Below are positions 51,165 through 63,618 of a stretch of 64,000 bases of DNA, piece after piece; positions within the stretch are counted from its first letter, which is position 1, and each line of letters begins with the position of its first letter. Where the stretch lies: assembly GCA_039881145.1 (NCBI GenBank), contig JAYKKI010000074.1:11721501-11785500 (forward strand). The letters run 5' to 3'. The position numbers and the translations under genes were made by a program. The notes beneath the pieces were generated by a model. The model was not told the DNA's origin and searched no databases. It saw only the letters and a list, made by a program, of their open reading frames with translations. The DNA comes from Druceiella hillmani. Lineage: Eukaryota > Arthropoda > Insecta > Lepidoptera > Hepialidae.

Positions 51165-54100
51165 GTTTTATCATTTACGCTTTCACACACACTGTAGGTG
51201 TGCTTTCAAAACTTATATTTCCAAAATTACTATGAACTTTTTTACTGAATGGTACTGAAGGATTAAACAAACCATAAGTTTCTGAGATCAGAATTCCGTT
51301 GAGCTCATGAGTAATACCGCACATTATTGAAACTTCTATCTCTAAAAAAGTCATGAAAAACTAATTGGATCACAAGAGGACAAATTGCAAGTTGTTTGAA
51401 TTACTCCTGAAATTATAGCTATTGAATGGAAAGGTATTTCCGTAAATGAAGAAAAAAAACATAATTTTTCTCATGAATTGGAAAGTAACTGATAAACGAC
51501 GTGCGTGTAGTCGAAGTTGCCGCGTAAATGCCATTGCTGTAATTACATTCCACTGATACTAAATATATTTTTTCTGTTGTAACTCGGATGAGCCTACTAC
51601 TCTTGAAGCCAAATCATTCAACCATGTTTGTGGTACAATATGAACTTGAGTGATTTAGTATTAGTCAAATTTTTATTAGTCTGATTGACACTTTTTTTAG
51701 TGCGATTCACACAGAGTTTTGTTTGACGAAATTCCCACAGATCGCTTGTTTGAATTTTATAAAAGTCTTAATAATACTATTTGATCACGACTGCATAGAA
51801 TCATACGTTTTGCTTAATTATATATGATAATATAATTATTACTCACAATTAAAGACCAAAAAGACTAAAATAAAAAAATAATTAAAGAAATAAAAAACTC
51901 CTCTGCTTAGTAAAAATGAAAATTAAATAAACAAAAGCATGAGACTCTAAAGTTACTATTACATATAATTTTCTAACTCCGTAAACTCTTACAAATTAAA
52001 GAGTGAAAATTTAAAAGTGTCGTTCAGCGGCCATCAGATCTGAGCAAGTATTCTCCTTGAAACTTACCCAGTCATAAAAGATAAATGATGTCTATAAGCA
52101 GTATCTTCATATAAAATGTGAACCATGAGAAATTTTGTACCACTGGCAGAGAAAACGCTTTACAACCACCGCTGCGAATTATCACTGTTTGGTTAGAATA
52201 GTTCATTAAAAAATTCGATTACACTAATTTATAAATGCTTTTTTTTATGAAAATGTTATATTCAAAGTAAATTAAATAAATATATTTATATATATACATT
52301 TAATAAAAGTAAGTTCTTTGAAAAATTTTGTTTCCCAACTTTTAACACAACATAAATGAAATTATAACATAAATTGTATTAATTAAAAAAGATTGCTTAC
52401 AATATTTATAGATAATAACTCTATTGAAAAGGTTCTTATTGGTAAATATTTTAAGTCAATATTTTTCATAAAAATTTATGTTTCAATTTCAAACTACCGA
52501 AAAAAAAGACGACACTCAAAGACATGGGAGCAGATTTTTCCGTTTCGAAATTACATAGAGAGATTTCTATATATTTTAATAACTATATATCATAATATTA
52601 ACTAATAATTAAAGCCATAATATATCACATCACTGCTAATTATGTGTGTAATTATAAATATCAAGCTTCAGTCAGTCGCGTCTTTACAATTTTACGTATC
52701 CAAAGGCAAGTACTTGTCGACTGTGATGAACTTCATTTACGGACGTGTGTAAATTGTTGCTTTGATATACTAATATCGAAAATTATAATATAATATTCCC
52801 GCTCGGTGCCTCGTTAATGGATTCATTTCGGGAAACATCGACCGCCTTTGTGCAATGCGTTCAGTCAGACTCCATGTAGTGTATCTAGTTATTCGATATT
52901 ACTAACAGAAATGAATTATTTACTTGGAATATTATCTCACACAAGATTTTGACGTTAAATGTGTAACACATTTATTATTTATAGAGGACATTTATTATCC
53001 TCCGTTCATGCACCTTGATCTATTTCTCGTAAATTATTTTCATTTTACGATCTGTAAATAATTAGGAAGATGAATGGATCAATTCGGTTATCTCATTAAT
53101 CATACTCGGAATATTAATATAAATTGTTGCTTTGATATACAATATTGAAAATTGTACATATTTATTTATTTAATTTACGTTGATTATAAGAAAGCATTAA
53201 TTGATCTCCCAATAATCGGATTATTTTCTCCAAAGATTGAACGAGTATACTCGGTTATTTTTTCCGTAGAATTTATTTCGAATATTTTTGTCGCATTATT
53301 AAGCTATACATTTTGCCTAATATAAAACCCTATTATATTATTAGTCCTATTATCTCAACTTTGAATTTTAAAAGTCGACAATCATCAACTGCTGATTTAT
53401 CATTTTTCAATGTTGTTCATCTAAGTAGCGCGTAGTAATGACTATTTTAAAAGGTTATTCATCAGATTTTAATGTATAAATAAAACCATTTCTGAAAGTG
53501 TTCTCTAAAAATATTAGTCATCTACATTACCTGAAATAAAGGCCAGTATATTTGTTAGTAATTCGCCACTAATAGTCTGCTGCTGTTTCATAGACAGATT
53601 CATATATACTTTCAATAATATGTTAGAGGATTCTTTTATAAAAATATATGAATAAAACCATTACATGAATTATTAAATTGAAAGTGTTTGCTTTTAAATT
53701 AATTTAAAAAAATAGATATATCTATTAATATTCGCATCCAGATGCCTGCATTATTTTACTGATAACAAACTACCATATACGAATCACTATATTCGAAGAA
53801 CGGCAACCAGTTTCCACATAGCAAAACCTGTATACAAACCGTCACACACGTTATGTGCGAAAAGTGCCGCATTTAAAAGAAAATCGTCTTGAAAAATACG
53901 GTATTACCGCTGGTGCTGTTGTAATATATGTCACCATCATTGTCAGAATTTGTCGAATGTTCTTTACAACCATAGCGACTATCATATCCTCATATTCCTC
54001 ATTTTCATGTTTCTCATTTTTAAAACTTGCGTAGAGGGTGTTTGGTTATCAATATATAGGTGTATCAATAATTGTGGCATCGATAAATAAGTCTCTAAAA

Positions 54101-54420
54101 AAGAAAGATGGGTATTAGTATTTTCATTTATTTATACATATCCCAATAGAAAATTATATTATACTTCTCTTGGGAAGTTTTTTTCTTCTTTTCACCTTGG
54201 GAATTTAAAAATTATTATATTCGGATTATTGCACAAATAAAATAAAAATTATTTTTAATAAAAATTAATACCTTTTCAGAAATATTGACAAAATGAGTAT
54301 CGTAACCAATCGAATAGTTAAAATAAATTCACTTCAAAATTTTAATATAATATTGTCTCTATTCATCTTTTTAAGAATACCTATATGATATTGTCACTTT
54401 TTCAGCATCTGTTATTACAG
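51165..54420. other. AT-rich spacer with a short direct repeat
   Basis: No gene seen. The word aaattgttgctttgatatac with following atat-gaaaatt occurs at 52748-52790 and again at 53119-53160, a direct duplication 371 bp apart. A GC-richer patch at 52795-52880 contains no defensible frame. Confidence 0.5.
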
Positions 54421-54454
54421 AATGAATGGACGACTTATTAGTCGTCCATTCATT
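54421..54454. repeat. Perfect 15-bp hairpin with 4-base loop
   Basis: aatgaatggacgact, loop tatt, agtcgtccattcatt. The stem is perfect. No neighbouring gene or T-run. Confidence 0.75.
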
Positions 54455-54459
54455 TAAAT

Positions 54460-54875
54460 GATACCCGATATGAAAAAAAACAATAATATCGAAATGGTTT
54501 GCACAATATTCTTGATTTCCAGAGTCACTGCACACTCTCAGATTGCTCAGTCAAAGCATGTCAACCAATAAATTAGAGTTGTCTGATAACAACTATATGT
54601 CAATTTACTGTCATGATTACTTAGTATGCTTCTAGTATATTCGCCAGTCACCGTTAGAATGAACAAGATGATAAATTTTAATTGACAGGGAAAACATAAT
54701 TTCAATATTTTCGGTTTTACTAAAAATGAAATGAGAAAATATTTTGATGCCACATCAGTCCAGAAATGATGGATTTTCACTGTAAGCTTTGCCGGTTCTC
54801 AGTTTCTTGTTTACATCATTTATTTATAGAGAGATTTTTTTTAAAATTACGTAAAATAGGTATTAGGTAAAATTG

Positions 54876-54880
<5 letters not shown>
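54460..54880. other. AT-rich spacer, no gene seen
   Basis: A minus-strand frame of 77 codons (54547-54780) has no motif and is likely chance. Confidence 0.5.
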
Positions 54881-54958
<78 letters not shown>

Positions 54959-55045
54959 ATGTATATATATATACATATATATATGTGTGTGTGTGTATGT
55001 GTGTATACACATATATTTATGCTTATATATGCACACACGCATACA
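54881..55045. repeat. Compound (AT)n/(GT)n microsatellite
   Basis: A long AT run with one AA interruption passes into alternating GT and AT blocks up to gcacacacgcatac. The open frames across it on both strands are repeat artefacts. Confidence 0.95.
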
Positions 55046-55049
55046 TGAG

Positions 55050-55785
55050 ATGGAAATAAAGATATTTAAATGCAAATATCTCAGAAAATCTAACATTCCC
55101 AGAAGAAACATAAGTATATATTCATTGTGCTCAATATTAAAAACTGAAAATTAAAAAAGGCACCATCAAATTCTATAAAAATACGAGGAAACTTGAATCC
55201 ATTTCAGATACGAAATTCAATTTATTTTATCAAACTTTCAACTGATTCGTGTTATTTTATTTTGATCTCTTACGTTACCTCTTTTTAAATGGAACCTCGT
55301 TATAAAGATCCATTTTTGTGTATCTGTTCCTCGCTTTATTTCCTAATCAATTACATCATACACGGGAGTATTTAACTGCATTATTCATATTAAATATAAC
55401 CTAATTTTATTTTATGATTTATTTCTTTTTGTCGATCGCTTATTAATTTACAAAATAATAAATTATTTTGGCAAATACACAGTGTGTATAATTTTATGCT
55501 AATCGAGAAATTATTTTTAAGCGACTTAAAGAATGAGGGTCTCACTTCAGTGCGTTTACATTTTTTTTTACTTTTCATATAGAGCCGTAATTCAGTCTTA
55601 ATGACCAATTTTTATTGTACTTTGAATTTGAACTCATTTCCACGTGTCTTTATATATAAAGATGAAACCAAAGGGAAGTAGATTCATCAAATCTTTTTTT
55701 AGCGAGTTCATTGTTCAAAAATAGTAACAAAGTTCTGACGATGGAGAAAGAATGTAGTACAAAAAATTTTCTCATTCTATAACAA
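55050..55785. other. AT-rich spacer, no gene seen
   Basis: Only A/T runs; no structure beyond short words. Confidence 0.55.
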
Positions 55786-55789
55786 GTAT

Positions 55790-55920
55790 TCTATAACGAG
55801 TATTTCAATCAAAGGAAGTGATCAGGATCTGATGATGGAGCCGAAAGGTGACAGATATGCTCCTTAATGGCGAGGAGAATATTTCTGGTTAATTTAACTT
55901 GTCTTGACGAGTATATTGGC
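55790..55920 (+). repeat. Second copy of the CTGATGATGG repeat family
   Basis: atcaggatctgatgatgg, then agccgaaaggtgac, then after about 60 bases aacttgtcttgacga. Order and spacing match the copy at 43940-44165, although the intervening bases have diverged. Confidence 0.55.
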
Positions 55921-56160
55921 TACAAAATGGTGTCAATGTGACGACACCAGAAAGTGGCGAATGAGAACCCTCCACGGGTTATTTTAATTTACGAAAATTT
56001 ATTAGGACTAAGTGTGTTAAAGAATATTTTCTATACGACTGCACAAAAACAAATGGTTTGTATTTAGGATTTATATATGTAACAATGTGCATTTTTTTAT
56101 TTCCTCATACACACAGAATCATTCAACCAATTTTAATATAACCTCTAAAATTCGTACATT

Positions 56161-56220
56161 GCAGCTGAAAATTTGGCTTAGTCTGCATACAAGTCTCCCA
56201 ACTCTGATGCAAATTTCATT
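56161..56220 (+). repeat. Direct repeat, copy 1
   Basis: agctgaaaattt, ctgcatacaagtctccca, then tctgatgcaaatttca. The same word order recurs at 56966-57030. It lies inside an 83-codon frame (56087-56338) that I do not consider a gene. Confidence 0.6.
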
Positions 56221-56965
56221 CGAAAAACATGACTTTCTTTACAGTAAGTACGACAGGATATGGTTGAAAATTTTGAACAGTTTGCTGCCAATTCAGATTT
56301 TAATCGAAAGTAACTATCTGACCACTTGGTTGAAATAAATTTTGACAATAATTTCTTTTCATTTCTTTGTAAAGTATCATTAACGTTTATATTTAATTGC
56401 TAGTTTGTGGTACATTTTTAATGCAACGAAGAATAAATATGTAGAAATGGTATAATGGCATAAGTTTTCGTGTCTTACTTGATAGTGGTTGTAATTAAAA
56501 AAAAATACATTTAAAAACGAAACAAAAGTTTTCATGACTTTTTGTTTTAGGCCAAAAGTTTTAGTGACATTTTTTATAAATTTACTTAGATTGCAGTTTC
56601 AGTATCCAATATAGGGATTCTTTTTATGTATGAACCTATCTATATATCTAAGGAAGCGAGAAAATGTTTTAAATCATCCTTGTATACCAAAACTTTCGGA
56701 ATAAAATTGATGTTTAAAATATTTTTTTTATTCTTGAACATCGTTCATAAAATATAAAGATTCACATAATAAAATTCAAAGAAAATGTTAAGAGGATTCT
56801 CAGTATTTTTAATCAAAGCAAATTAATATGAAAGAGATGCTGAAAATAGTCTCAATGGACACGTTTTTACCCAATAAATATATTTCTAGGATTTCTAACT
56901 AATCTACTGTTTTGAATTTCAAGTAAAAAAAAATAATTTTTACGATGGCAAATACGATATGACAT

Positions 56966-57030
56966 AGCTGAAAATTTAATTCACTCTGCTGTCATACAAG
57001 CCTCCCATTTCTGATGCTTATTTCAATCAA
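56966..57030 (+). repeat. Direct repeat, copy 2
   Basis: agctgaaaattt, tcatacaagcctccca, then tctgatgcttatttca: a diverged copy of 56161-56220, about 805 bp downstream. Probably two pieces of one interspersed repeat. Confidence 0.6.
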
Positions 57031-57034
57031 AAAT

Positions 57035-59890
57035 AAAAATTTGACAATTGGGGCCAGTTTGCTCTCAGATAAGGCTCTCAACTTTGAATCAAATTTAAAT
57101 GAAATAATTTAAATTTCCATATTGCAAGTACGATTTTATAACAGTAAATATAGTCCTTAAATTATAGATGTAAAAATATTAAGTTTACTAATTTAGAGAT
57201 GGTTATTAGTTGACTGTACACCTATTGTGTTTTCCAGCTCCGATATAAAAATGCTGAGTCGTAAAGAAATTATTGTTTAGACTACATTAACTCATGAAAA
57301 GATTGTGTTATTTCGCTAATGCAATGCATTAAAATACGAAACCAAATACTGTAACTTGAAGCAATAATCGGCGACTCAGATAAGTTTTGTTTAAGAAATG
57401 AAAGAAAGTTTTATGAGACTCTGATTGTGCCCATTATGGGAAAAATTACAAAAAGTTTTCTAAGCTTACGATGAATATCTATGACATTAAAAAATGAATA
57501 ATCAAACCAACGAAATTCAAAAGTATCATTTGGAATTTCCCATCCGTTTCAAACTTGTGTTAAGCTACCAGAAAATTTAAGATTTACCTTTCTCTAAAAA
57601 CTTCTAATGTATTGAGTTTTTAAGATATGTTGGCGAGATTCGAATTTACGGGTTATAGTTCTACTACTTCATATAATTTAACTCCAACTAAACTTCAATT
57701 CTTTAAATGAAACTTTTCAAGTATCTCTAAAATGTTTGTTTCTTTCATTGGGTAGAATATTATCTACTGAAAGTAAAAAAATTAAGTATATCTTTAATGA
57801 TATATGTAATAATATCTTTTACACGGTCATCTTTCTGGAAGTGATTCAATTAAACATAATTTTTTTCCTAAATAATTGTAATGAACATACTCTTCATTAT
57901 TTTTGTACTAACACTATAATTTTAAAAAAAAAAATTTATTCGCATATTTTAAAAACTTAATTCCAACAAAACAAGAATGTTATGTCAAATAAGCTATGTT
58001 CCTCAAAAAACTACATTTGAATTGAATATGCGGTTATTACGTCATAATTCAAACAAACATACATAGAGACAAATAGAGAAAACAATATTTTTGTATTCTG
58101 TTTCTTTCTTTTTATAACCCTAAATACTTTTTCGTAAATATCTGAATGTCCCACGAAAGACAGGATAAAAGCATTTCGTCAGAATATTTTTATCTAAAAT
58201 GCATCAGTTTTTCTACAACGCGACAGAAATTGGGATGGAAATATTAACGTCATCAAGCTTAAATCTGAAGAGAAAGTTTAATTAAAGTCATTATACGGAT
58301 ATATTTCGAAATTACTTTCCAAACGTTCCCGAGACTTCAGAAAATTTGTCGCACGTATTTGATGTATTTCAAAACTTTTAAGGAGTTATACCGTTAATAT
58401 TTTTTTAAGGTATTCTGAAGGGAAAGAAGTTTGGAAAATATAATTTTAAAATATTACATAGATATAAGTAATCACTGATATTTAAATCAGATGAAACATT
58501 TCGATAAATGCATGCATATATAAGATATCCATAAGATTCGAAATGTGGTATTAGACATACAAATTAGAGAGATCATAAATAACCTAAAGATTTATAAAGA
58601 ACATAGATTACGCACAAAATAATTTTCCGAACGAACGCTCTATAGCAGTAACCAAGTGCTGATCATATCATTATTTAATACCTTACGAATGCCCAATAGC
58701 CATTATTATTATATTACCTGTATGCTTATTTATACATTATTAATTATTTGTACATCCATATGCTTTGATATTACGGAATAGGTTGCAATAATTAATTTAA
58801 ATATTTAACCATCATATAATTATGGGTTCCCTACCTAAATTTAGAAGACATGTAACATTTTTGAAATAAATTGATAATAGGACGAATATTTTGACCTCGG
58901 ATCTGATTGTAATATAATAAGTGATAGTAAACTGATTTCACTCAGGATAAAAAAGAAAAAAACGCCGTTTTGAAAATAGTAGCAGTAACACAAAAATGGT
59001 ATATATTTTATTTATCAGGTTTTGAGTATGTAATCTTCATATATGATAGATATAATTTTACCTAAATTTGTTTTCTTTGTATGCTTAAGGTCACCATATT
59101 CAGTCGTATGAATGGTTTTTATAATATTCGGGTAAATGTGTGGCTAATATGCAAAAGAATGTGCTTGTATTCGAAATTGTATTTGAAACTTTTTTCCCCA
59201 AATAAATGTAAAGTTTGTTTTTCGCTATAACCATACCTTTGACTGTGAATTTTTCTGAAACATGTGGTAATTCTCACAAATTTCTTTAATATTTTTTACT
59301 CATTTTCATATACTGAATTACTTGGATGAACAACAGACATGTTCTAATTATACCCAATACATTTGTATAGCAATGTAACAAGGAACGTAACTAGTATTCA
59401 TACAAGTGCTTATTATCAAACATTTGAATAATCGATACGTTGTTTGTTACAACTATTATAACGATTTATGTATAAACTTACGTTCAGATATATTTTATCG
59501 CAGCTTTCCCTTCATTTCAACATGTCATTTTTTTATTTATTGTGATCAGAATAACAGATCCGTGCAACATAATATCGAAGAAGAAAGTGAGTAAACGCGG
59601 TGAGATTCCTTGCCATGTGTAGGCGACGATAGAAGTTTCGGAGCTTTGTGTCCTTGGTTTTAATTTCGAGGAAAATTTAAATTTAAATTACATTCCAGAA
59701 GTTTTTATCGTGTCCTGATTAGGGTTACTTATACTGATTTTTTTAAACCTCATAACTATCTTATCAATATGTAAAAAAATGCCGTGTATACGAAGTAAAG
59801 TTCCTTTTCATGCAGTTATATAAGGTCTGGAGCCTTATGTTTCTTTCGATGAAGAAATGTATACTTTATAATAAATTTCTATCTAGTCTA
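57035..59890. other. AT-rich spacer, no gene seen
   Basis: Very AT-rich. The 74-codon frame at 57736-57960 is isoleucine/asparagine-rich and motif-free. Confidence 0.6.
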
Positions 59891-59895
59891 GTCAA

Positions 59896-60060
59896 ATAAT
59901 TAAAAAAGGGCTATTTTTCCGTTTTGGGTAAGGGGAACCTTCATTTTTGATATTTGAGGGTTTGATTGTAAATGTAAAACTTAGTTTTCTGGGGTCAACC
60001 CTATCTATTTAAAAAAGATATGTGAATGGGATAAAAATATTCGTAAGAACTTTTTAAAAA
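59896..60060 (+). repeat. Direct repeat of about 165 bp, copy 1
   Basis: Begins aataattaaaaaagggc and includes atgtaaaacttagttttctg, ctatttaaaaaag and tgggataaaaat. It aligns end to end with 60271-60436. Confidence 0.65.
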
Positions 60061-60270
60061 AAAATAAATTATATGGAATTTTTAATTATAATATTTTTAA
60101 GTGAAATATTTAATAATAATTTTAAGAGCAGAAGAAGATAAAGCCTAAGAATAAAACATTAAAAATGCTTAACATTATAATCGATTTTATTAAATTTGTT
60201 ATTTCAACAAAGAAATATATATTATAAGATAGGTTTCAATTTTTATATATTATAAGATAGGATTCCTTTC

Positions 60271-60436
60271 AAATTGTTAAAAAAGGGATGTCCTTTTCTA
60301 TTAAGTTGGCAACAAATTTATGTTTTTTTACATTTGAGAAATGGGTTTGGGATGTAAAACTGAGTTTCGTGAGTATCACTCATCCATTAAAAAAACGACA
60401 TATAAATAGAACAAAAACATCGTGGAAAACTTTTTT
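60271..60436 (+). repeat. Direct repeat of about 165 bp, copy 2
   Basis: Begins aaattgttaaaaaaggga, then atgtaaaactgagtttcgtg, ccattaaaaaaacg and atagaacaaaaacatcg. Diverged from copy 1, with a repeat period of about 376 bp. The 64-codon frame over it (60288-60482) is not a gene. Confidence 0.65.
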
Positions 60437-60639
60437 GAGGAATTTGAATTATCTGCAACTTTTACTCATTACGTTAACATAGAATCATTAATTGAAATTT
60501 CATGAACCGAAAAAGGCAAAACGTTTGGTTATTAAAATGTTTAAGGCACTATTAAATATCATTTTCAGTTTAAAGGAAAAAATACTTCATTACTTTTTGT
60601 AGAACGTATTGGCCAAACTTTTTTCGCGACATGTAAGTG

Positions 60640-60660
60640 CAGGTAGTCCTCGTTTTTACA
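60640..60660 (+). repeat. Left terminal inverted repeat of the Tigger1-like element
   Basis: caggtagtcctcgtttttac, matching the reverse complement of 62796-62816 in most positions. Confidence 0.8.
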
Positions 60661-60839
60661 TCATATTATGTACCAGTAATTAGTGACAGAAAACAAGACA
60701 TATTTTTCCATACATTTTTATGGGAAAAAGAGCTATATTTTTCCCATACAAAGGTTCTCAGAAGTGAAAAAATAAATTATAAAAATATCTTTTAAAAAAA
60801 ATCCATCACTTTTATTTATGATGAAAATGACATGCTATG

Positions 60840-62465
60840 GAAATATAATACCCACGAGTATGACATTTACGTTTTTTCTTTGGGAAGAAGGCCTCTAAAC
60901 CAATTCGTTTTGCTTCTTTCTTTCTGAATTTCTCTACATTTATAAATCACCGAAATGTTACTATTAAATTTAAGGCTTTTTCAAATTTAGGATCAGTTAC
61001 TTCAAATATTTGCATTACAGTTTGTATGTAATTAAAAGCATCGATTAATAATTTTGAACTGAATTGTTTAATTTCGATGCTAGAAAATCCAAAGTTACTT
61101 GATCCTTCTTGCATTGCGCTTCTAGCTTAATTGAATCATCATTAGATAATTCTTGATAATGTGCAGCTAATAATTCGGTAAAATCATCATTCTCAATTTC
61201 AATTCCCGGTAAATTGTTTATAGTGCTCTCGATATCGTTAGTGATTTCGTTTACAGGATTAAATAAATTGAGATTTTCTTAGCCGGTTTCTTTGAAAAAT
61301 TGCTGATAGACTTTTTTCCTTATCTTTTTTCAAAAAGTGTTTACCTTTTGAATGGCTTGGTTTTATTGCGTTACGTGAAATATCAACATTTTCAACACAG
61401 ACTAATATGCCAAAGTTTTTTCAGAATGTTTTTAAATCAATCCCACTCTCATCATTTGCAGTTACTGCTTATAAAAGATTTCTTAGGATTATGATATGGT
61501 TTCTTACATAATAAACTTTAAAAGAGGCTATGACTCTTTGATCCATTGGCTTCAGAAATGCTATAGTATTAGGTGCAAGAAGAAAACTTTAATTTGTGGA
61601 TCAATATCAACGGTTCTTCTCGGATTACCCGGAGTGTTATCTAATAGCAATAATGTTTTACAAGTTAAAAAATTGTTAGCAAAATAATTTTTCACTGCCG
61701 GTATAAAATAATCTTTAAACTATTCTTCAAAAAAGATTCGCAGTGATACCAGCTTTTGAGATAGATTTCCAAATAACAGGAAGACAATTTTTATTGTGAT
61801 TCCTTAATGCTTTCCACTAACAAAGACTTAAGTTTAAAGTCATTTTCAGTAAAATACCCTAACAATAATGTGAGATGATCTTTTGCAGCCTTAAAACCAG
61901 GTATAGATTTTTCTTCGTAAGAAATATATGTTCTCGCAGGCTGTTTTTTCCAAAACAATGGAGTCTCGTCAACATTAAAGATTTGTTTTGGTGTAAGTGA
62001 TACTTCTTGGATAATTTGCCAAAAAGTGTTTGGAAACTCAGTGGCCGCTTTTTTATCTGCGCTAGCAGCCTCTCCTTGCACTGCAAGGCATACTTGTTCT
62101 TGAAACGCGTAAACAACCCACGACTTGCTACTAAACTTAAAGTTTCCAAATTATCATTGCTTATTTATTTTCCTTTAATTATTTGAATAAACTGAGTGCT
62201 TTATTTTGTATGAGAGCAAGACTAAGTGGTACACGTCGTTGTTTCTAATTGTTGTTGATTTCATACCAGTAGCGTTTTCTATAGTTTTGGTAATTTTAAT
62301 TTTTTCTTTTACAATGGTTTGTACCGTTGTGCGTGGCAATTTTAATTATTTGTCGAAGATAAAGTAAGACTTTTAGTATTCATTGATAACGCTTTTAAAT
62401 TTACTTCCAGCTTAATCACTATTTTCGCCTTTTTTCCCTTTCACTCTACTTCTTATGGGTGGCAT
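60840..62465 (-). pseudogene. Tigger1-like DDE transposase, degraded
   Basis: The probable start is the ATG at 62463-62465 (MPPIRSRVKGKKGE). Then come LPRTTVQTIVK (helix-turn-helix) and IENATGMKSTTIR, VPLSLALIQNKALSLF, ETLSLVASRGLFTRFKNKYA, and the long open part QGEAASADKKAATEFPNTFW to IFNVDETPLFWKKQPARTYI, which carries the first catalytic aspartate (about 61969). It continues with GFKAAKDHLTLLLG and DFKLKSLLV. Downstream, in other frames, are LLLLDNTPGNP (second aspartate, 61639-61641) and APNTIAFLKPMDQRVIASFK (third aspartate, 61541-61543). The C-terminus DDFTELLAAHYQELSNDD is followed by KRIGLEAFFPKKKRK near 60865-60895. Frameshifts occur near 62095 and between 61790 and 61540; many stops interrupt the N-terminal part and the stretch 61260-61500. 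All three D positions can still be located, but no functional protein is possible. Confidence 0.9.
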
Positions 62466-62795
62466 TGTAACTGTAATATTTTAACTATCTATACTAAGGA
62501 AATTAGTCTTAGTCTATTAACAGGTAACATAAATCATATACTTAAATAACACAATATTTTCAAACACAATGTGACGCACTTTTTCTCGTAACTTTCGTAT
62601 GTCCTACTAACGTATCGATGCGAACAAAAACAAACAAAGCGCTTCGTTTCTCCGTCAAATCCGTCCGCCTTCTCCTCGCTCGCTTTTGCCGCCTCGTTTT
62701 TTTCCGCTCAAACGACGTAAAACAAATCTTAGACCGTCAAAACAAGAAATGTCAAAATGTTACCTGATGTAAAACGATACGACCTAAAACGAATT

Positions 62796-62816
62796 CCGTA
62801 AAATGAGGGCTGCCTG
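62796..62816 (-). repeat. Right terminal inverted repeat of the Tigger1-like element
   Basis: Reads cgtaaaatgagggctgcctg on the plus strand, followed by TA at 62817-62818. Confidence 0.8.
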
Positions 62817-62818
62817 TA

Positions 62819-63400
62819 GTATAACTCTTTGTTTGTTGTTGTTTTCTCTCTCTCTAATTTTTTCTTATTTTATGAGCTATACAGCGCTTCAGAAAGAGGA
62901 TAAAATAAGCAATCAACATTTGTTACAAAATTTGTTCATTTTATTTTCATTGATATGTAATTTTTCACGATTGTAGCATGATCCTAAATAAACTAATATT
63001 TTAAAGTGTTGGCCAAATTGAGATTTTGTCTCGAAAACTCGGGTTTTCATAACTAATATCCCTATGCATCGAAAGAAAACAATATATTATCGCTTTAAAA
63101 TTAGTCCCTGTTCTGTGGCTGAAGATTTCAAACCAATCTAGTAATTACGCACGCTCCTCTTGACATTATATCTCTAAAATCAATTTACATATACGCACAG
63201 AGTTTTCAATGGTCTCACTATCATTATCAGAATTAATAAAGGTTTACTTTCTAATTATCTTTTATCAATCGATCTGCAGCGAGCTTCATTTCTAGGAAAT
63301 GTTTTCCCACTTTAAGTACTACAATATTTCGTTTATCATTTTGTCTTACAATTTTTATTGAATAAAGAACAATTTAAATGGTTGTTTTTTTAATTGACTA
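62819..63400. other. AT-rich spacer, no gene seen
   Basis: No frame, hairpin or repeat of note. Confidence 0.6.
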
Positions 63401-63401
63401 A

Positions 63402-63408
63402 TAATATA

Positions 63409-63473
<65 letters not shown>
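63402..63473. repeat. (AT)n microsatellite
   Basis: A long AT run with one G interruption near 63414. Confidence 0.95.
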
Positions 63474-63477
<4 letters not shown>

Positions 63478-63618
63478 TAAAAGTGATTTTAAAAATGAAA
63501 CAATGTATTTAAGCAAATTCAATACAATTTATGAAATACATGAATAAAAGTGGTCATAATATGTTTATCTAAACCAAGATTTTCCTTTGAATCACTTATT
63601 GTTCTAATGTCTAACAAG

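Larger units (their letters stand above)
60640..62816 (-). mobile_element. Nearly complete Tigger1-like DNA transposon, inactive
   Basis: This is a pogo-superfamily cut-and-paste transposon bounded by recognisable terminal inverted repeats and filled by a decayed transposase on the minus strand. The right end in reverse complement reads CAGGCAGCCCTCATTTTACG; the left end reads caggtagtcctcgtttttac. They agree as CAGGYAGYCCTCRTTTT with small differences beyond. The right end is followed by TA, the target site used by this superfamily; the left side has TG in that place, consistent with one mutation. The element is 2,177 bp, close to the typical length of Tigger1-type elements. The segment 62580-62816 is GC-richer than the host DNA, with runs such as cgctcgcttttgccgcctcg. 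Confidence 0.85.

Noticed and set aside
55825..55855. Functional hammerhead ribozyme in the second copy
   Set aside because: Only six bases separate the two boxes and they do not form a stem.
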